A stretch of DNA of 64,000 nucleotides. It comes from Clostridiales bacterium. Its GTDB lineage: Bacteria; Bacillota; Desulfotomaculia; Desulfotomaculales; VENG01. The position numbers were made by a program, and so were the translations under genes. A model generated the notes under the pieces. It saw only the letters and a program-made list of their open reading frames with translations. It had not been told where the DNA came from and did not search any database. The stretch is from assembly GCA_016278505.1 (NCBI GenBank), contig JADQBQ010000028.1, positions 31,032 through 95,031 on the forward strand, in the 5' to 3' direction. This document shows positions 16,762-23,747 of the stretch, in pieces. Position 1 is the stretch's first letter, and every line of letters begins with the position of its first letter.

Positions 16762-17925
16762 ATGTTGCTCAAAGCCGGTATAAATGATGTTTGGAAAATT
16801 ATCTGGTTGGTAGTGTTATTGGCAGCAACTCTTTTGCATGCCCAGCCGTGTCATGCAGAGGCACAATTAACCAAATATGACATTACCATCCCGGCGGGCG
16901 AATCTCATGAAGGTCCCTTTTTTGCTGCCGGGAAAGAAATAATCATTGACGGAAAGATAAAAGGTGATTTGTATGCAGTTGGTACCAATGTGGTTGTTAA
17001 TGGCACTGTTAACGGTGACCTGCTGGTGGTTAGCGCTACTCTTAAAGTGAACGGGATTGTTAACGGTGACGTGAGAAGTTTGAGTGCAACGGCAAATATA
17101 AACGGGCAGGTTGACGGCAATGTAAGCTATGTTGGCAGGCAATTGGTTCTGACTCCCAGTGGAATAATTAATAAAAGTATGCTGTTAGTCACTATGCAGG
17201 GAGAAGTAAATGGCTCGGTACAAAACAAAGTATGCGGGTGGGGCTCAAATATCAAGTTAGGGGGTAATCTTGGCGGAGGGGTCACTTTATATAAGGTTGG
17301 AAGCCTGGCAATTGAGCAGAAAGCCAAGATTAACGGGCCGGTTCGGTATACCGGTGCAAACAGCGCCGACGTGTCACCCGGAGCTGCCTTATCAGGTAAA
17401 CTCCACTGGGAGCGTAAAGAGGCTGAAGGTGGCTCACTGTTCATGACCTTGCTTTGGTTTTTGGCAGGAGTCCTGGTTTGGTATTCTTTTAACTTCATCT
17501 TTCCGGGTTTTTGGAGTACTTTGATCTCACCGGCACTAAACAAGCCTCTGGCTGCAGTGCTATGGGGAACAACCATATTTTTGGTTACCCCTGTTTTGGT
17601 TCTCGCACTCTTATTTACCTTGCTGGGGATCCCTATGGCCTTAATAATTTCAGGTTTTTATGTTAGTACGTTATATTTGGGTAAAATTATTGCCGGCCAA
17701 TCTTTGGGGAGTTTGTTTGCCAAGCGTTTCGGATGGGAAAGTAGGTTTAAACCTTTTACGTGGTTTTTACTGGGTTACGGTGTAGTGGTGCTAGTGGGTA
17801 GTTTACCTTACTTAAACTCCTTTGTCAGTATAATTTCAGTGTGCTGGGCCATGGGGGTTATTTGCTGGGCCGCTGTGCTTAACAGGCGCAAAATCATCCA
17901 TGATAGCAGGTGGAAAATATGTTGA
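16762..17925 (+). CDS. Secreted/membrane bactofilin-like (polymer-forming) protein
   Basis: 387 residues. An N-terminal signal sequence (IIWLVVLLAATLLHAQPCHA) precedes a repetitive beta-helix-like region of about residues 35-210 with recurrent INGxVxGDL/VxxL patterns (IDGKIKGDLYAV, VNGTVNGDLLVV, VNGIVNGDVRSL), as in bactofilins. The C-terminal third has four or so membrane segments. Classic bactofilins are cytoplasmic, so this is an exported, membrane-anchored variant. Its TGA stop lies within the promoter -35 at 17922. Its role in this island is unclear; cell-envelope scaffold is a guess from the family. Confidence 0.75.
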   Translation: MLLKAGINDVWKIIWLVVLLAATLLHAQPCHAEAQLTKYDITIPAGESHEGPFFAAGKEIIIDGKIKGDLYAVGTNVVVNGTVNGDLLVVSATLKVNGIVNGDVRSLSATANINGQVDGNVSYVGRQLVLTPSGIINKSMLLVTMQGEVNGSVQNKVCGWGSNIKLGGNLGGGVTLYKVGSLAIEQKAKINGPVRYTGANSADVSPGAALSGKLHWERKEAEGGSLFMTLLWFLAGVLVWYSFNFIFPGFWSTLISPALNKPLAAVLWGTTIFLVTPVLVLALLFTLLGIPMALIISGFYVSTLYLGKIIAGQSLGSLFAKRFGWESRFKPFTWFLLGYGVVVLVGSLPYLNSFVSIISVCWAMGVICWAAVLNRRKIIHDSRWKIC

Positions 17926-17950
17926 CATTATTGCACCGCTTTGCTACCTT
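17922..17950 (+). promoter_or_regulatory. Sigma-A promoter (TTTGCTA type)
   Basis: TTGACA (17922-17927), 17-bp spacer, TACCTT (17945-17950) with TTTGC before it. It overlaps the stop codon of the bactofilin-like gene. Confidence 0.65.
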
Positions 17951-17977
17951 TGATATGAAAAGAGATCCAATATGATC

Positions 17978-18058
17978 GGCGCCGAATCAAACAATGATAG
18001 GCCGCTGTTTCTTCTGCGTGTTTGATATCATGCAGGGAAGTAGCGGCCATTTTTTGTC
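17978..18058 (+). promoter_or_regulatory. Leader element E5 (antiterminator/terminator)
   Basis: GCC (17981-17983) pairs with GGC (18000-18002) around AUCA-AACAA-UGAU (17986-17998): the stem changed from AUCG/CGAU but kept pairing. The terminator pairs GGCCGCT (18000-18006) with AGCGGCC (18042-18048), with inner CTGC/GCAG, then six Ts. Confidence 0.8.
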
Positions 18059-18108
18059 AACCGGAACCTTCGGGACGGTGGGGGGGGGCTGAACTGATAC
18101 GTAAAGCA

Positions 18109-18537
18109 GTGATATGTTTGCTGGTGGTATTTATTGTCCTTATGGCCGGATACAAGGCCAAAATAGATTGGTTTGATACGTACAAAGAAAAGCAAACTGT
18201 AAATTTGTGGTTGTTATTAATGCAGGAGGGGAAGTTGGAAAGGGCACAGCAATTAGTAGATGAGAAGGACTGTCGCAGTAATGGGTTTAAAAGCTTTAGT
18301 AAGCTTGAATCTTATGCTAAAAATGGTTATTTTGCCGGCGCCTCAATTTCCAAAATGTACCTCAATGACCGTGGCCAGCCGGTGGCCAGGATTGAATTAC
18401 CCGGCAATCCCCAAATCGATAAACTGTTATTAAGAGTGGACAACATCAATAATAAGTTTCAAATTGTTGAAATAGACTTTATTACGAGGGGGTCCGGGCC
18501 GGTGAACAAAATACTAGACTGGTTTTCCAGTAGATGA
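18109..18537 (+). CDS. Single-pass membrane protein of unknown function
   Basis: About 142 residues from the GTG at 18109. A longer frame from 18022 is impossible because it begins inside the E5 terminator. A CTG at 18094, six bases after a nine-G run, would add LIRKA before the membrane segment and is a real alternative. N-terminal membrane helix (VICLLVVFIVLMAGY), then a soluble domain of about 120 residues that I do not recognise. It is the first gene behind E5 and is followed after 11 bp by a second small membrane protein. Confidence 0.6.
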   Translation: MICLLVVFIVLMAGYKAKIDWFDTYKEKQTVNLWLLLMQEGKLERAQQLVDEKDCRSNGFKSFSKLESYAKNGYFAGASISKMYLNDRGQPVARIELPGNPQIDKLLLRVDNINNKFQIVEIDFITRGSGPVNKILDWFSSR

Positions 18538-18548
18538 AGGGAGGGTGC

Positions 18549-18674
18549 ATGGTGAGACAACGCACGCGCAAAGGGAAGGAGGAACACCCATTTATTAAAA
18601 GGTTGAGGCGAGTAGTTCTCTGTGTGACTATTGTGCTTATACTACTGTTTTTTTACGAAGCATATTTCGGGTAA
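18549..18674 (+). CDS. Small basic single-pass membrane protein (41 residues)
   Basis: ATG at 18549 behind AAGGGAGGGTGC, reading MVRQRTRKGKEEHPFIKRLRR then a hydrophobic helix VVLCVTIVLILLFFYEAYF and TAA at 18672-18674. The arginine/lysine-rich N-terminus would stay in the cytoplasm. It lies 11 bp after the preceding membrane protein gene, so the two are probably co-translated under E5. No family recognised. Confidence 0.6.
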   Translation: MVRQRTRKGKEEHPFIKRLRRVVLCVTIVLILLFFYEAYFG

Positions 18675-18713
18675 TCATAAATGGGGTTAGTGAATAAAAA
18701 AATAAAAAAACTA

Positions 18714-18742
18714 TTGACTTTATTACCGGGGTTTGCTAGATT
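18714..18742 (+). promoter_or_regulatory. Sigma-A promoter (TTTGCTA type) for CBS3
   Basis: TTGACT (18714-18719), 17-bp spacer, TAGATT (18737-18742), preceded by TTTGC. Start predicted near 18749. Confidence 0.75.
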
Positions 18743-18818
18743 AAAGCAACTAAAAAAACAATATTGGTTGAATTATACAGGTATTATTGTGAATTCAAAT
18801 ACAATACCTGGACAAATA

Positions 18819-18893
18819 GGCTGAATCGAAAAACGATAGGCCGTTATTATCTTCGACGTGTGTTACGTGCGAGGAAATAGCGGCCTTTTTTAT
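18819..18893 (+). promoter_or_regulatory. Leader element E6 (antiterminator/terminator) before CBS3
   Basis: GGCT (18819-18822) pairs with GGCC (18839-18842, one G-U) around AUCG-AAAAA-CGAU (18825-18837). The terminator pairs AGGCCG (18838-18843) with CGGCCT (18881-18886) with an extended, partly bulged stem, followed by Ts. Confidence 0.8.
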
Positions 18894-18917
18894 TTGCCAA
18901 AAGTGTCTTTGGGACCA

Positions 18918-19001
18918 ATGGAAGAAAGGAGGGATAAGGGTAATATTGGGGGGCTTGCTTATTTTTCCAAAGGTTGGTTACGGTTGTTAAAGGAGGTATG
19001 A
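18918..19001 (+). CDS. Possible 27-residue upstream frame coupled to CBS3
   Basis: ATG at 18918 begins MEERRDKGNIGG and ends with TGA at 18999-19001, overlapping an in-frame ATG of CBS3 at 18998 as ATGA. The ribosome binding site is weak. It could be a translationally coupled leader or a chance frame. Confidence 0.25.
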   Translation: MEERRDKGNIGGLAYFSKGWLRLLKEV

Positions 19002-19006
19002 TCCGA

Positions 19007-19510
19007 ATGGCAAAGGAAAAGCGTGTACGAGATATAATGGGCTTTTCACAAATGGTTGAGATGGGCCATGAAAGTACTGTCAAAGAAGTGGTGGCTGCTG
19101 CACTACCCGCGTTGAAAGCCGGTTACAATCCTACTATAGTAGTAAAAGAACGGGATAATATAATTGGCGTGCTGTGTTGGAATGATTTACTAAATGTACT
19201 GCTGCCGCCTTATACTAAGGGCGAAATCAAAGTGGAAATATTCTGGGAAGGTCTGCTTTTGGATCAATGGCGCACCATTGCTGATCTCAATGTGAAAGAT
19301 GCTATGCGGTCGCCGGTATTTGTGGATATCGATGATACACTGGCCAAAGTGGCTTACACACTGATTGAAAGTAAAATGTCTTCAGTTTTGGTAACTGACC
19401 GGGGGAAAATGGTTGGAATGATTGGTGCCGGCGACTTGTTTAACGAGTTATATGAATGTCCTGCTTCAGAATTTAACGTCAATCACGGTAGTCTCCCATT
19501 AGCAAAGTAA
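19007..19510 (+). CDS. CBS-pair protein 3 with FWEG linker
   Basis: 167 residues beginning MAKEKRVRDIMGF, two CBS domains around the linker EIFWEGLLLDQWRTI. Start at 19007 chosen because it aligns with CBS2 (MSWEKRVEDIM); AAAGGAGG lies ten bases upstream. An earlier ATG at 18998 is only one base from that site. It is closest to CBS2 of the five paralogs. Controlled by the promoter at 18714 and element E6. The likely role is adenine-nucleotide sensing, by analogy with CBS-pair proteins; partner unknown. Confidence 0.85.
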   Translation: MAKEKRVRDIMGFSQMVEMGHESTVKEVVAAALPALKAGYNPTIVVKERDNIIGVLCWNDLLNVLLPPYTKGEIKVEIFWEGLLLDQWRTIADLNVKDAMRSPVFVDIDDTLAKVAYTLIESKMSSVLVTDRGKMVGMIGAGDLFNELYECPASEFNVNHGSLPLAK

Positions 19511-19554
19511 AATGAACTGCTCACATCACTATTAAATAGTATAAAAAATAATTG

Positions 19555-19583
19555 TTGACAAAATCACGCACTTTTAGTAACTT
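19555..19583 (+). promoter_or_regulatory. Sigma-A promoter for the TauE/SafE operon
   Basis: TTGACA (19555-19560), 17-bp spacer, TAACTT (19578-19583). It resembles the other island promoters but has TTTAG instead of TTTGC before the -10. Confidence 0.65.
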
Positions 19584-19622
19584 ACAATTAACTTAATACC
19601 TTAGAAACTCAGTAGCTTTGCA

Positions 19623-19684
19623 GGCTGAATCGAACAACGATAGGCCGACATCTACTCCCGCGGGAGAGATGTCGGCCTTTTTGC
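19623..19684 (+). promoter_or_regulatory. Leader element E7 (antiterminator/terminator)
   Basis: GGCT (19623-19626) pairs with GGCC (19643-19646, one G-U) around AUCG-AACAA-CGAU (19629-19641). The terminator arm 19642-19653 pairs perfectly with 19667-19678, extended by CTCCCG/CGGGAG, followed by five Ts. Confidence 0.85.
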
Positions 19685-19713
19685 GTTACTTTTTAAGACA
19701 AATGAATATTTAT

Positions 19714-19826
19714 TGAGCCGAATTGATTATCTAATAGGCCGATGTACATAAAACCGGTGTGCATCCCTTGGAGACGGGTTTCCGTAAGTGGATCCCATAA
19801 ATTCGGCTCAAAGGGTGACACCGGTT
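19714..19826 (+). promoter_or_regulatory. Element E8: divergent relative with interleaved long-range helices
   Basis: Begins GAGCCGAATTG...AATAGGCC like the other elements. TGAGCCGAATT (19714-19724) pairs perfectly with AATTCGGCTCA (19800-19810), while AACCGGTGT (19752-19760) pairs perfectly with ACACCGGTT (19818-19826). The order A-B-A'-B' means a pseudoknot or mutually exclusive folds. A third helix, 19741-19748 with 19758-19765, overlaps B. No T-tract follows. It lies between E7 and the TauE/SafE gene. Confidence 0.6.
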
Positions 19827-19940
19827 AACTATGTCTAAGGGGGGTGAGACCTTACAGAGTTTGTATACTCCGTTAATGACTAACAAATAAGAAAAAATGA
19901 ATAAATTAGTTAATTGAACCGAAGAAGGAGGAGGATTCCA

Positions 19941-21224
19941 GTGCGAAAGCTATACGAGATGTTTATGGAAGCATCTGTTGCACACGCCCGTTGGGATTAC
20001 GAAACATCTCTCAGCATCCTTAAGAATCGTAGGAAACTGCTGATATTACTAATCATGGCGCTTCCAGTAATTGCAGTTCCGGTTTATAGCTATGCGGCTG
20101 GCCTGCCGGAGCTTTTGGGGGGTAAACATGCGTACGGTCCCGCATTTTACGATCCCACTATATTTTTTGTCTCCATTGCCATAGGACTGTGTGCAGGGTT
20201 GATTACCGGATGTATTGGAGCCGGGGGAGGGTTTATTATTACACCTGCCCTGATGAGCGCGGGAATCAGAGGTATATTGGCAGTGGGCACCGACTTGTTC
20301 CATATTTTTGCCAAGGCGATAATGGGTACTACTGTGCATAAGAAAATGGGTAATGTTTCGGTGGGATTAGCTATTGCCTTTGTTGTTGGCTCACTTATTG
20401 GTGTTTCCGGTGGGGGCGTTTTAAACAGGGCATTATATGAGAGCAACCCGGTTTTAAGTGATATTTTTATTAGTATTGTATACGTTGTTTTACTCGGGTT
20501 TCTCGGTTCCTATGCCCTTAATGATTTTCTTAAGGAACGGAAGAAGGATAAAATGATAGACCCGGCGGCAGAAGCAGAGACGGCAGCAACGGCTGTTGCC
20601 GGAGGCAGATTACCCGGGCTTCCCGGTAAGTTGCAGGCTGTAAATATTCCACCTAGCATTAAATTTGACGAAAATGTTGTTGAGGGTGGTCGTAAAATAC
20701 CGGCTATATTTGTTGCAGGATGTGGAAGTATTGTGGGTTTTGTTGCTGCCATCATGGGTGTCGGCGGAGGGTTCTTAACTTTCCCCATGTTCGTTTACGG
20801 TCTGGGCGTATCCTCATTCACTGCGGTAGGTACTGATATTTTCCAAATTATTTTGACGGCAGGCTACGCTTCCATTTCCCAGTATGCTATTTACGGTTAT
20901 ATATTCTATACTCTGGCCATTGGTATGCTTCTGGGTTCACTGCTGGGCATCCAGGTGGGCGCACTGACAACCAAAGTTGTTAAGGGAGTCTATATCAGAG
21001 GATTTTATGCCGTAGCGATTCTTGCAGGTTTCATTAACCGCTTATTTGTATTACCAGCTAAGTTATCCAGTATGGGCGTAATCAGCATTAGTCCGGGGTT
21101 GGGCAAGGCGCTGACTGCGATAGGAAACTGGCTCTTCTTCTTAATAGTTGGGATGTTTGCAGTGTGGGTTATCAGCACATTTTTAAGAAATCTGCCCAAG
21201 TTAAGGGGGGAGACTGAATTATGA
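19941..21224 (+). CDS. TauE/SafE-family anion exporter
   Basis: 427 residues, GTG start at 19941 right behind GGAGGAGGA (an in-frame TTG at 19914 lies before that site and is rejected). About 35 cytoplasmic residues precede eight or nine membrane segments. The two homologous TauE/SafE halves are visible as GCIGAGGGFIITPALMSAG...VGTDLFHI and GVGGGFLTFPMFVYGLG...VGTDIFQI, separated by an alanine-rich cytoplasmic loop. The family moves sulfite, sulfoacetate or similar anions. Its stop overlaps the next gene by 4 bp. Controlled by elements E7 and E8. Confidence 0.9.
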   Translation: MRKLYEMFMEASVAHARWDYETSLSILKNRRKLLILLIMALPVIAVPVYSYAAGLPELLGGKHAYGPAFYDPTIFFVSIAIGLCAGLITGCIGAGGGFIITPALMSAGIRGILAVGTDLFHIFAKAIMGTTVHKKMGNVSVGLAIAFVVGSLIGVSGGGVLNRALYESNPVLSDIFISIVYVVLLGFLGSYALNDFLKERKKDKMIDPAAEAETAATAVAGGRLPGLPGKLQAVNIPPSIKFDENVVEGGRKIPAIFVAGCGSIVGFVAAIMGVGGGFLTFPMFVYGLGVSSFTAVGTDIFQIILTAGYASISQYAIYGYIFYTLAIGMLLGSLLGIQVGALTTKVVKGVYIRGFYAVAILAGFINRLFVLPAKLSSMGVISISPGLGKALTAIGNWLFFLIVGMFAVWVISTFLRNLPKLRGETEL

Positions 21225-21928
21225 TAGCTGATCGCAAAAGTTTTATGATGGGAATAGTTTTAAGCGTATCGTTCATCCTGGCGCTGGTAGGGATTTACTC
21301 ACCGGTCTTTGATGGTCTAAACGGATTACAATATGCTGACAGGTTCTTTAATTCAGTAGCTAAAGGTTCTACTTACTATATCCCGGAGGTACAACAGCAG
21401 GCAGCCGATTATAAAGGAGAGTCAATTGAAGCAACAATAAACTTGGAGACCGTAGATGACGCCAAAAAGACGGCTGTGTTGTTTGAAGAAAATGGCGCAA
21501 CAGTAAGTACCAGCGGTACAGAGGTTCATATCAAAGGTGGATTCGGTGCCATGATAAGTGCATCTCTTAATGATGCAGATATGATGTTTAATAATGAAGG
21601 AGATGCTCTTACAGATAAGTACGGGTACCAGAAAAAAAATGTTATGTATCACTGGTGGCTGGGACTGAGTGCTCTGAATGATGCGTTAACGCAGCAGAAG
21701 GCATTTTCCCAAGCAGCATTTGTGAACCATGTTGTCCAGAAAGCAATAGAGCCGGCGTATAACTTTTATGGTATCGAGCCTGAAAGTGCCTCAGAACATG
21801 CTCCAAAGCTCACCTTTATGCTGGTCTTCTATATTGTGTATACCATCTGGTGGGGCTTTGCCATTTACTATCTATTTGAGGGCTTAGGTCTACGCATGAG
21901 CGGCGGGCATAAAAAAGCAGAAGCATAA
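21221..21928 (+). CDS. Membrane partner protein of the TauE/SafE exporter
   Basis: 235 residues. N-terminal membrane helix (GIVLSVSFILALVGIYSPVF), an extracytoplasmic domain of about 160 residues, and a C-terminal membrane helix (LTFMLVFYIVYTIWWGFAIYYLF). It overlaps the TauE/SafE gene as ATGA, so the two are translationally coupled and probably form a complex. I do not recognise a named family. An accessory or sensing subunit for anion transport is inference from position. Confidence 0.75.
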   Translation: MIADRKSFMMGIVLSVSFILALVGIYSPVFDGLNGLQYADRFFNSVAKGSTYYIPEVQQQAADYKGESIEATINLETVDDAKKTAVLFEENGATVSTSGTEVHIKGGFGAMISASLNDADMMFNNEGDALTDKYGYQKKNVMYHWWLGLSALNDALTQQKAFSQAAFVNHVVQKAIEPAYNFYGIEPESASEHAPKLTFMLVFYIVYTIWWGFAIYYLFEGLGLRMSGGHKKAEA

Positions 21929-21959
21929 TAGACAAAGTTGGATTGTGTTTTATTCCATA

Positions 21960-21991
21960 TTGCCGGGGAAAGTTTATCCTGTCCCCGGCAA
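21960..21991 (+). terminator. Hairpin after the TauE/SafE operon
   Basis: TTGCCGGGGA (21960-21969) pairs perfectly with TCCCCGGCAA (21982-21991). No T-tract follows, so it may stabilise a 3' end or attenuate CBS4 expression. Confidence 0.5.
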
Positions 21992-22103
21992 CGGGTGGAA
22001 TGATTAGGAACCCTGTTCCAGGTAATTTAAAGGCGGTCAACCATGATTAGATATGCATTTGATTAAGCTCCTGGAATGGCGGTTAAAAAAGGAGCTGGTT
22101 TTT

Positions 22104-22577
22104 TTGGCGGATGAGCTGCGTGTCAAAAATGTCATGGAATACCCGGCAATTCTATGGTGCGCCCCCGAAAGCAGCCTGGATACTATATTAAAGAGGCTGG
22201 TTGTGATGGAAGATATGGGTAAAGATCTGGATATTGTAGTGGTAAAAGACGATGAACGGATTGTAGGAATCATGAATGCCATGGACATATTCAACGCTTT
22301 ACAGCCTTCGTTCTCACATCTTGCCAAAGGCTACGGTACTTATGAAGTATTTTGGAGCGGGCTATTTACATCGCGGTGTAAACGCCTGGGGACAAAAAAA
22401 GTAAAACAATTTATGCAGCCGCCGGTTGGGTTAAGTCCGGATGATACCTTAATGAAAGCAGTCAATTTTTTAGTTGAGCACCAGGAAAATATTGCGCCGG
22501 TCATAAGTGATGAAGATGTAGTGGGGTTGGTGCGAAGTAAAACCTTAATGCGTTTAATTTCATTTTCTGTAGCATGA
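22104..22577 (+). CDS. CBS-pair protein 4 with FWSG linker
   Basis: 157 residues if translation starts at the TTG at 22104, which gives MADELRVKNVM, aligned with MAKEKRVRDIM of CBS3, with AAAGGAG about ten bases upstream. A longer frame begins at ATG 22053. Two CBS domains flank the linker EVFWSGLFTSRCK, closest to CBS1 and CBS5. It is the last gene of the rightward block and runs tail to tail with yyaC. Nucleotide-sensing role inferred; target unknown. Confidence 0.82.
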   Translation: MADELRVKNVMEYPAILWCAPESSLDTILKRLVVMEDMGKDLDIVVVKDDERIVGIMNAMDIFNALQPSFSHLAKGYGTYEVFWSGLFTSRCKRLGTKKVKQFMQPPVGLSPDDTLMKAVNFLVEHQENIAPVISDEDVVGLVRSKTLMRLISFSVA

Positions 22578-22594
22578 GCATGGCGTAATGATAT

Positions 22595-23260
22595 TTATGT
22601 AAGAGTGCGTATTAATCCCTGTGTGATAAATTCAGCAACATTAGTGACATTGTATAGACGAGTGGTATGGAGTTTTTGAAAGTCATTTACAATGCCGGTA
22701 ATGGAAATATCCCCTACTGCGGGAAGCTTTTTATGCACTGCATTACCTGGATTCAATGTTCCATTATTAAGCCATACTTTTCCGATATCGGATTTAGTAT
22801 AACTCAAAGAAGCATCAATAGCTATAACAAGAGCATTATGGTGTGTTTGCCTGATTTCTTTCAGGCAGTTTTCCAGGTTAAGTGCATGTACCGGATTTTG
22901 TAGTGTACCATAAACTATGTAGTCCCCGGATTTGTTATTCACCAATGAGCTACCTATCAGAGGGCCCAGGCAGTCACCTGTGCAACGGTCACTACCGATA
23001 CACAGAATGATTTTTGTTCTATCATAGTGAGGATCTTTTTGGCACATGTATTTGTGTAGAATATGCTCGAATTTGTCCATGGCATAGGTGTCTTTAAGGC
23101 TAACATACAAACCGTCATTCTCAATCGTGTCTCGGGCAGCGGTTGTTGCCGCACCTGAACAATCACTATGCCGCAAGGAAAAACTGGTAAAAGAAATAGC
23201 CGGTACTTTAATAGCAGCATAGAAGATAATTAAGCCTATCAGTATAAATGCTACCACCAT
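22595..23260 (-). CDS. yyaC: YyaC-family spore protein with N-terminal membrane helix
   Basis: About 221 residues from the ATG at 23260 (AAGGGGTAGG upstream); an ATG six codons earlier has no ribosome binding site. The core CIGSDRCTGDCLGPLIGS, YGTLQNPVHALNL and IAIDASL are characteristic of YyaC (DUF1256), a protein found in spore-formers and related to germination-protease folds. A membrane helix (VVAFILIGLIIFYAAI) at the N-terminus is an addition to typical soluble YyaC. It lies behind leader element E9 and a good promoter on the minus strand. Confidence 0.85.
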   Translation of the reverse strand: MVVAFILIGLIIFYAAIKVPAISFTSFSLRHSDCSGAATTAARDTIENDGLYVSLKDTYAMDKFEHILHKYMCQKDPHYDRTKIILCIGSDRCTGDCLGPLIGSSLVNNKSGDYIVYGTLQNPVHALNLENCLKEIRQTHHNALVIAIDASLSYTKSDIGKVWLNNGTLNPGNAVHKKLPAVGDISITGIVNDFQKLHTTRLYNVTNVAEFITQGLIRTLT

Positions 23261-23401
23261 TTTCCTACCCCTTTTCATTTTACTTATTTACTTGCCAAAC
23301 GTTTTTTCGGGCTTTATTCACTCGCCCTCATTTATGTATTGTTGGCGCTTTTCTGCATCTAAGTGGTGATAAATCCATCTGTATTCCACCTAATGAATAC
23401 A

Positions 23402-23472
23402 AAAAAAGACCGAATTTGAAACCTCATTACAAGTGAGGAAACCCGACCTATCATTGTTAGATTCGGCTTTAG
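23402..23472 (-). promoter_or_regulatory. Element E9 on the minus strand, upstream of yyaC
   Basis: Reading the minus strand: AGCCGAAUC-UAACAAU-GAUAGGUCGG, the same layout as E1-E7, with GCC/GGU as closing helix. The distal part differs: GCCGAAT pairs with ATTCGGT right before seven Ts (complement of 23401-23407), enclosing an inner CCTCA/TGAGG hairpin. The alternative fold is therefore a long terminator made with the element's own 5' strand, as in E8. Confidence 0.65.
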
Positions 23473-23507
23473 AAAAGCAAGCCAAGCGGATTTTTTAACT
23501 TTTTTAT

Positions 23508-23536
23508 ACCATAATGGAGTGTAGTAATTTTGTCAA
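23508..23536 (-). promoter_or_regulatory. Promoter of the E9-yyaC transcript
   Basis: On the minus strand TTGACA (complement of 23531-23536), 17-bp spacer, TATGGT (complement of 23508-23513). Start predicted near 23501, just ahead of E9. Confidence 0.7.
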
Positions 23537-23696
23537 GATGTTTAGATGTGGTTTAATCCTGAACACCTCCCAATGTCTTTGGGGTTTATTTTACTGCAAT
23601 TATGATAATTCTGAAATATTTGGCCACTCAAAGACCTAAATAACAAGTCAAGCGTTTCACAAGCCGGATCTGATAACCTAATCTTTTATTTAGAAC

Positions 23697-23747
23697 TTTG
23701 TTTATAACGGTAGCGGCTGGCAAAAACCGCTGCCGTCATAAACAAAC
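23697..23747 (-). terminator. Terminator of the ArsB/NhaD gene
   Basis: ACGGTAGCGG (23707-23716) pairs with CCGCTGCCGT (23727-23736) with one mismatch, and flanking TTTGTTTAT/ATAAACAAA extend the stem. The hairpin can work in both directions. Confidence 0.65.

Noticed and set aside
13443..19684. E elements as a CRISPR array or simple repeat
   Set aside because: Spacing is irregular, whole genes lie between copies, and the arms vary with compensation, which fits RNA switches and not CRISPR repeats or a copied insertion sequence.
13443..19684. E elements as T-box, ANTAR or BglG/RAT leaders
   Set aside because: No T-box AGGGTGGNACCGCG motif, no paired hexaloop hairpins as in ANTAR targets, and the RAT sequence is absent; no BglG or ANTAR protein is encoded in the window.
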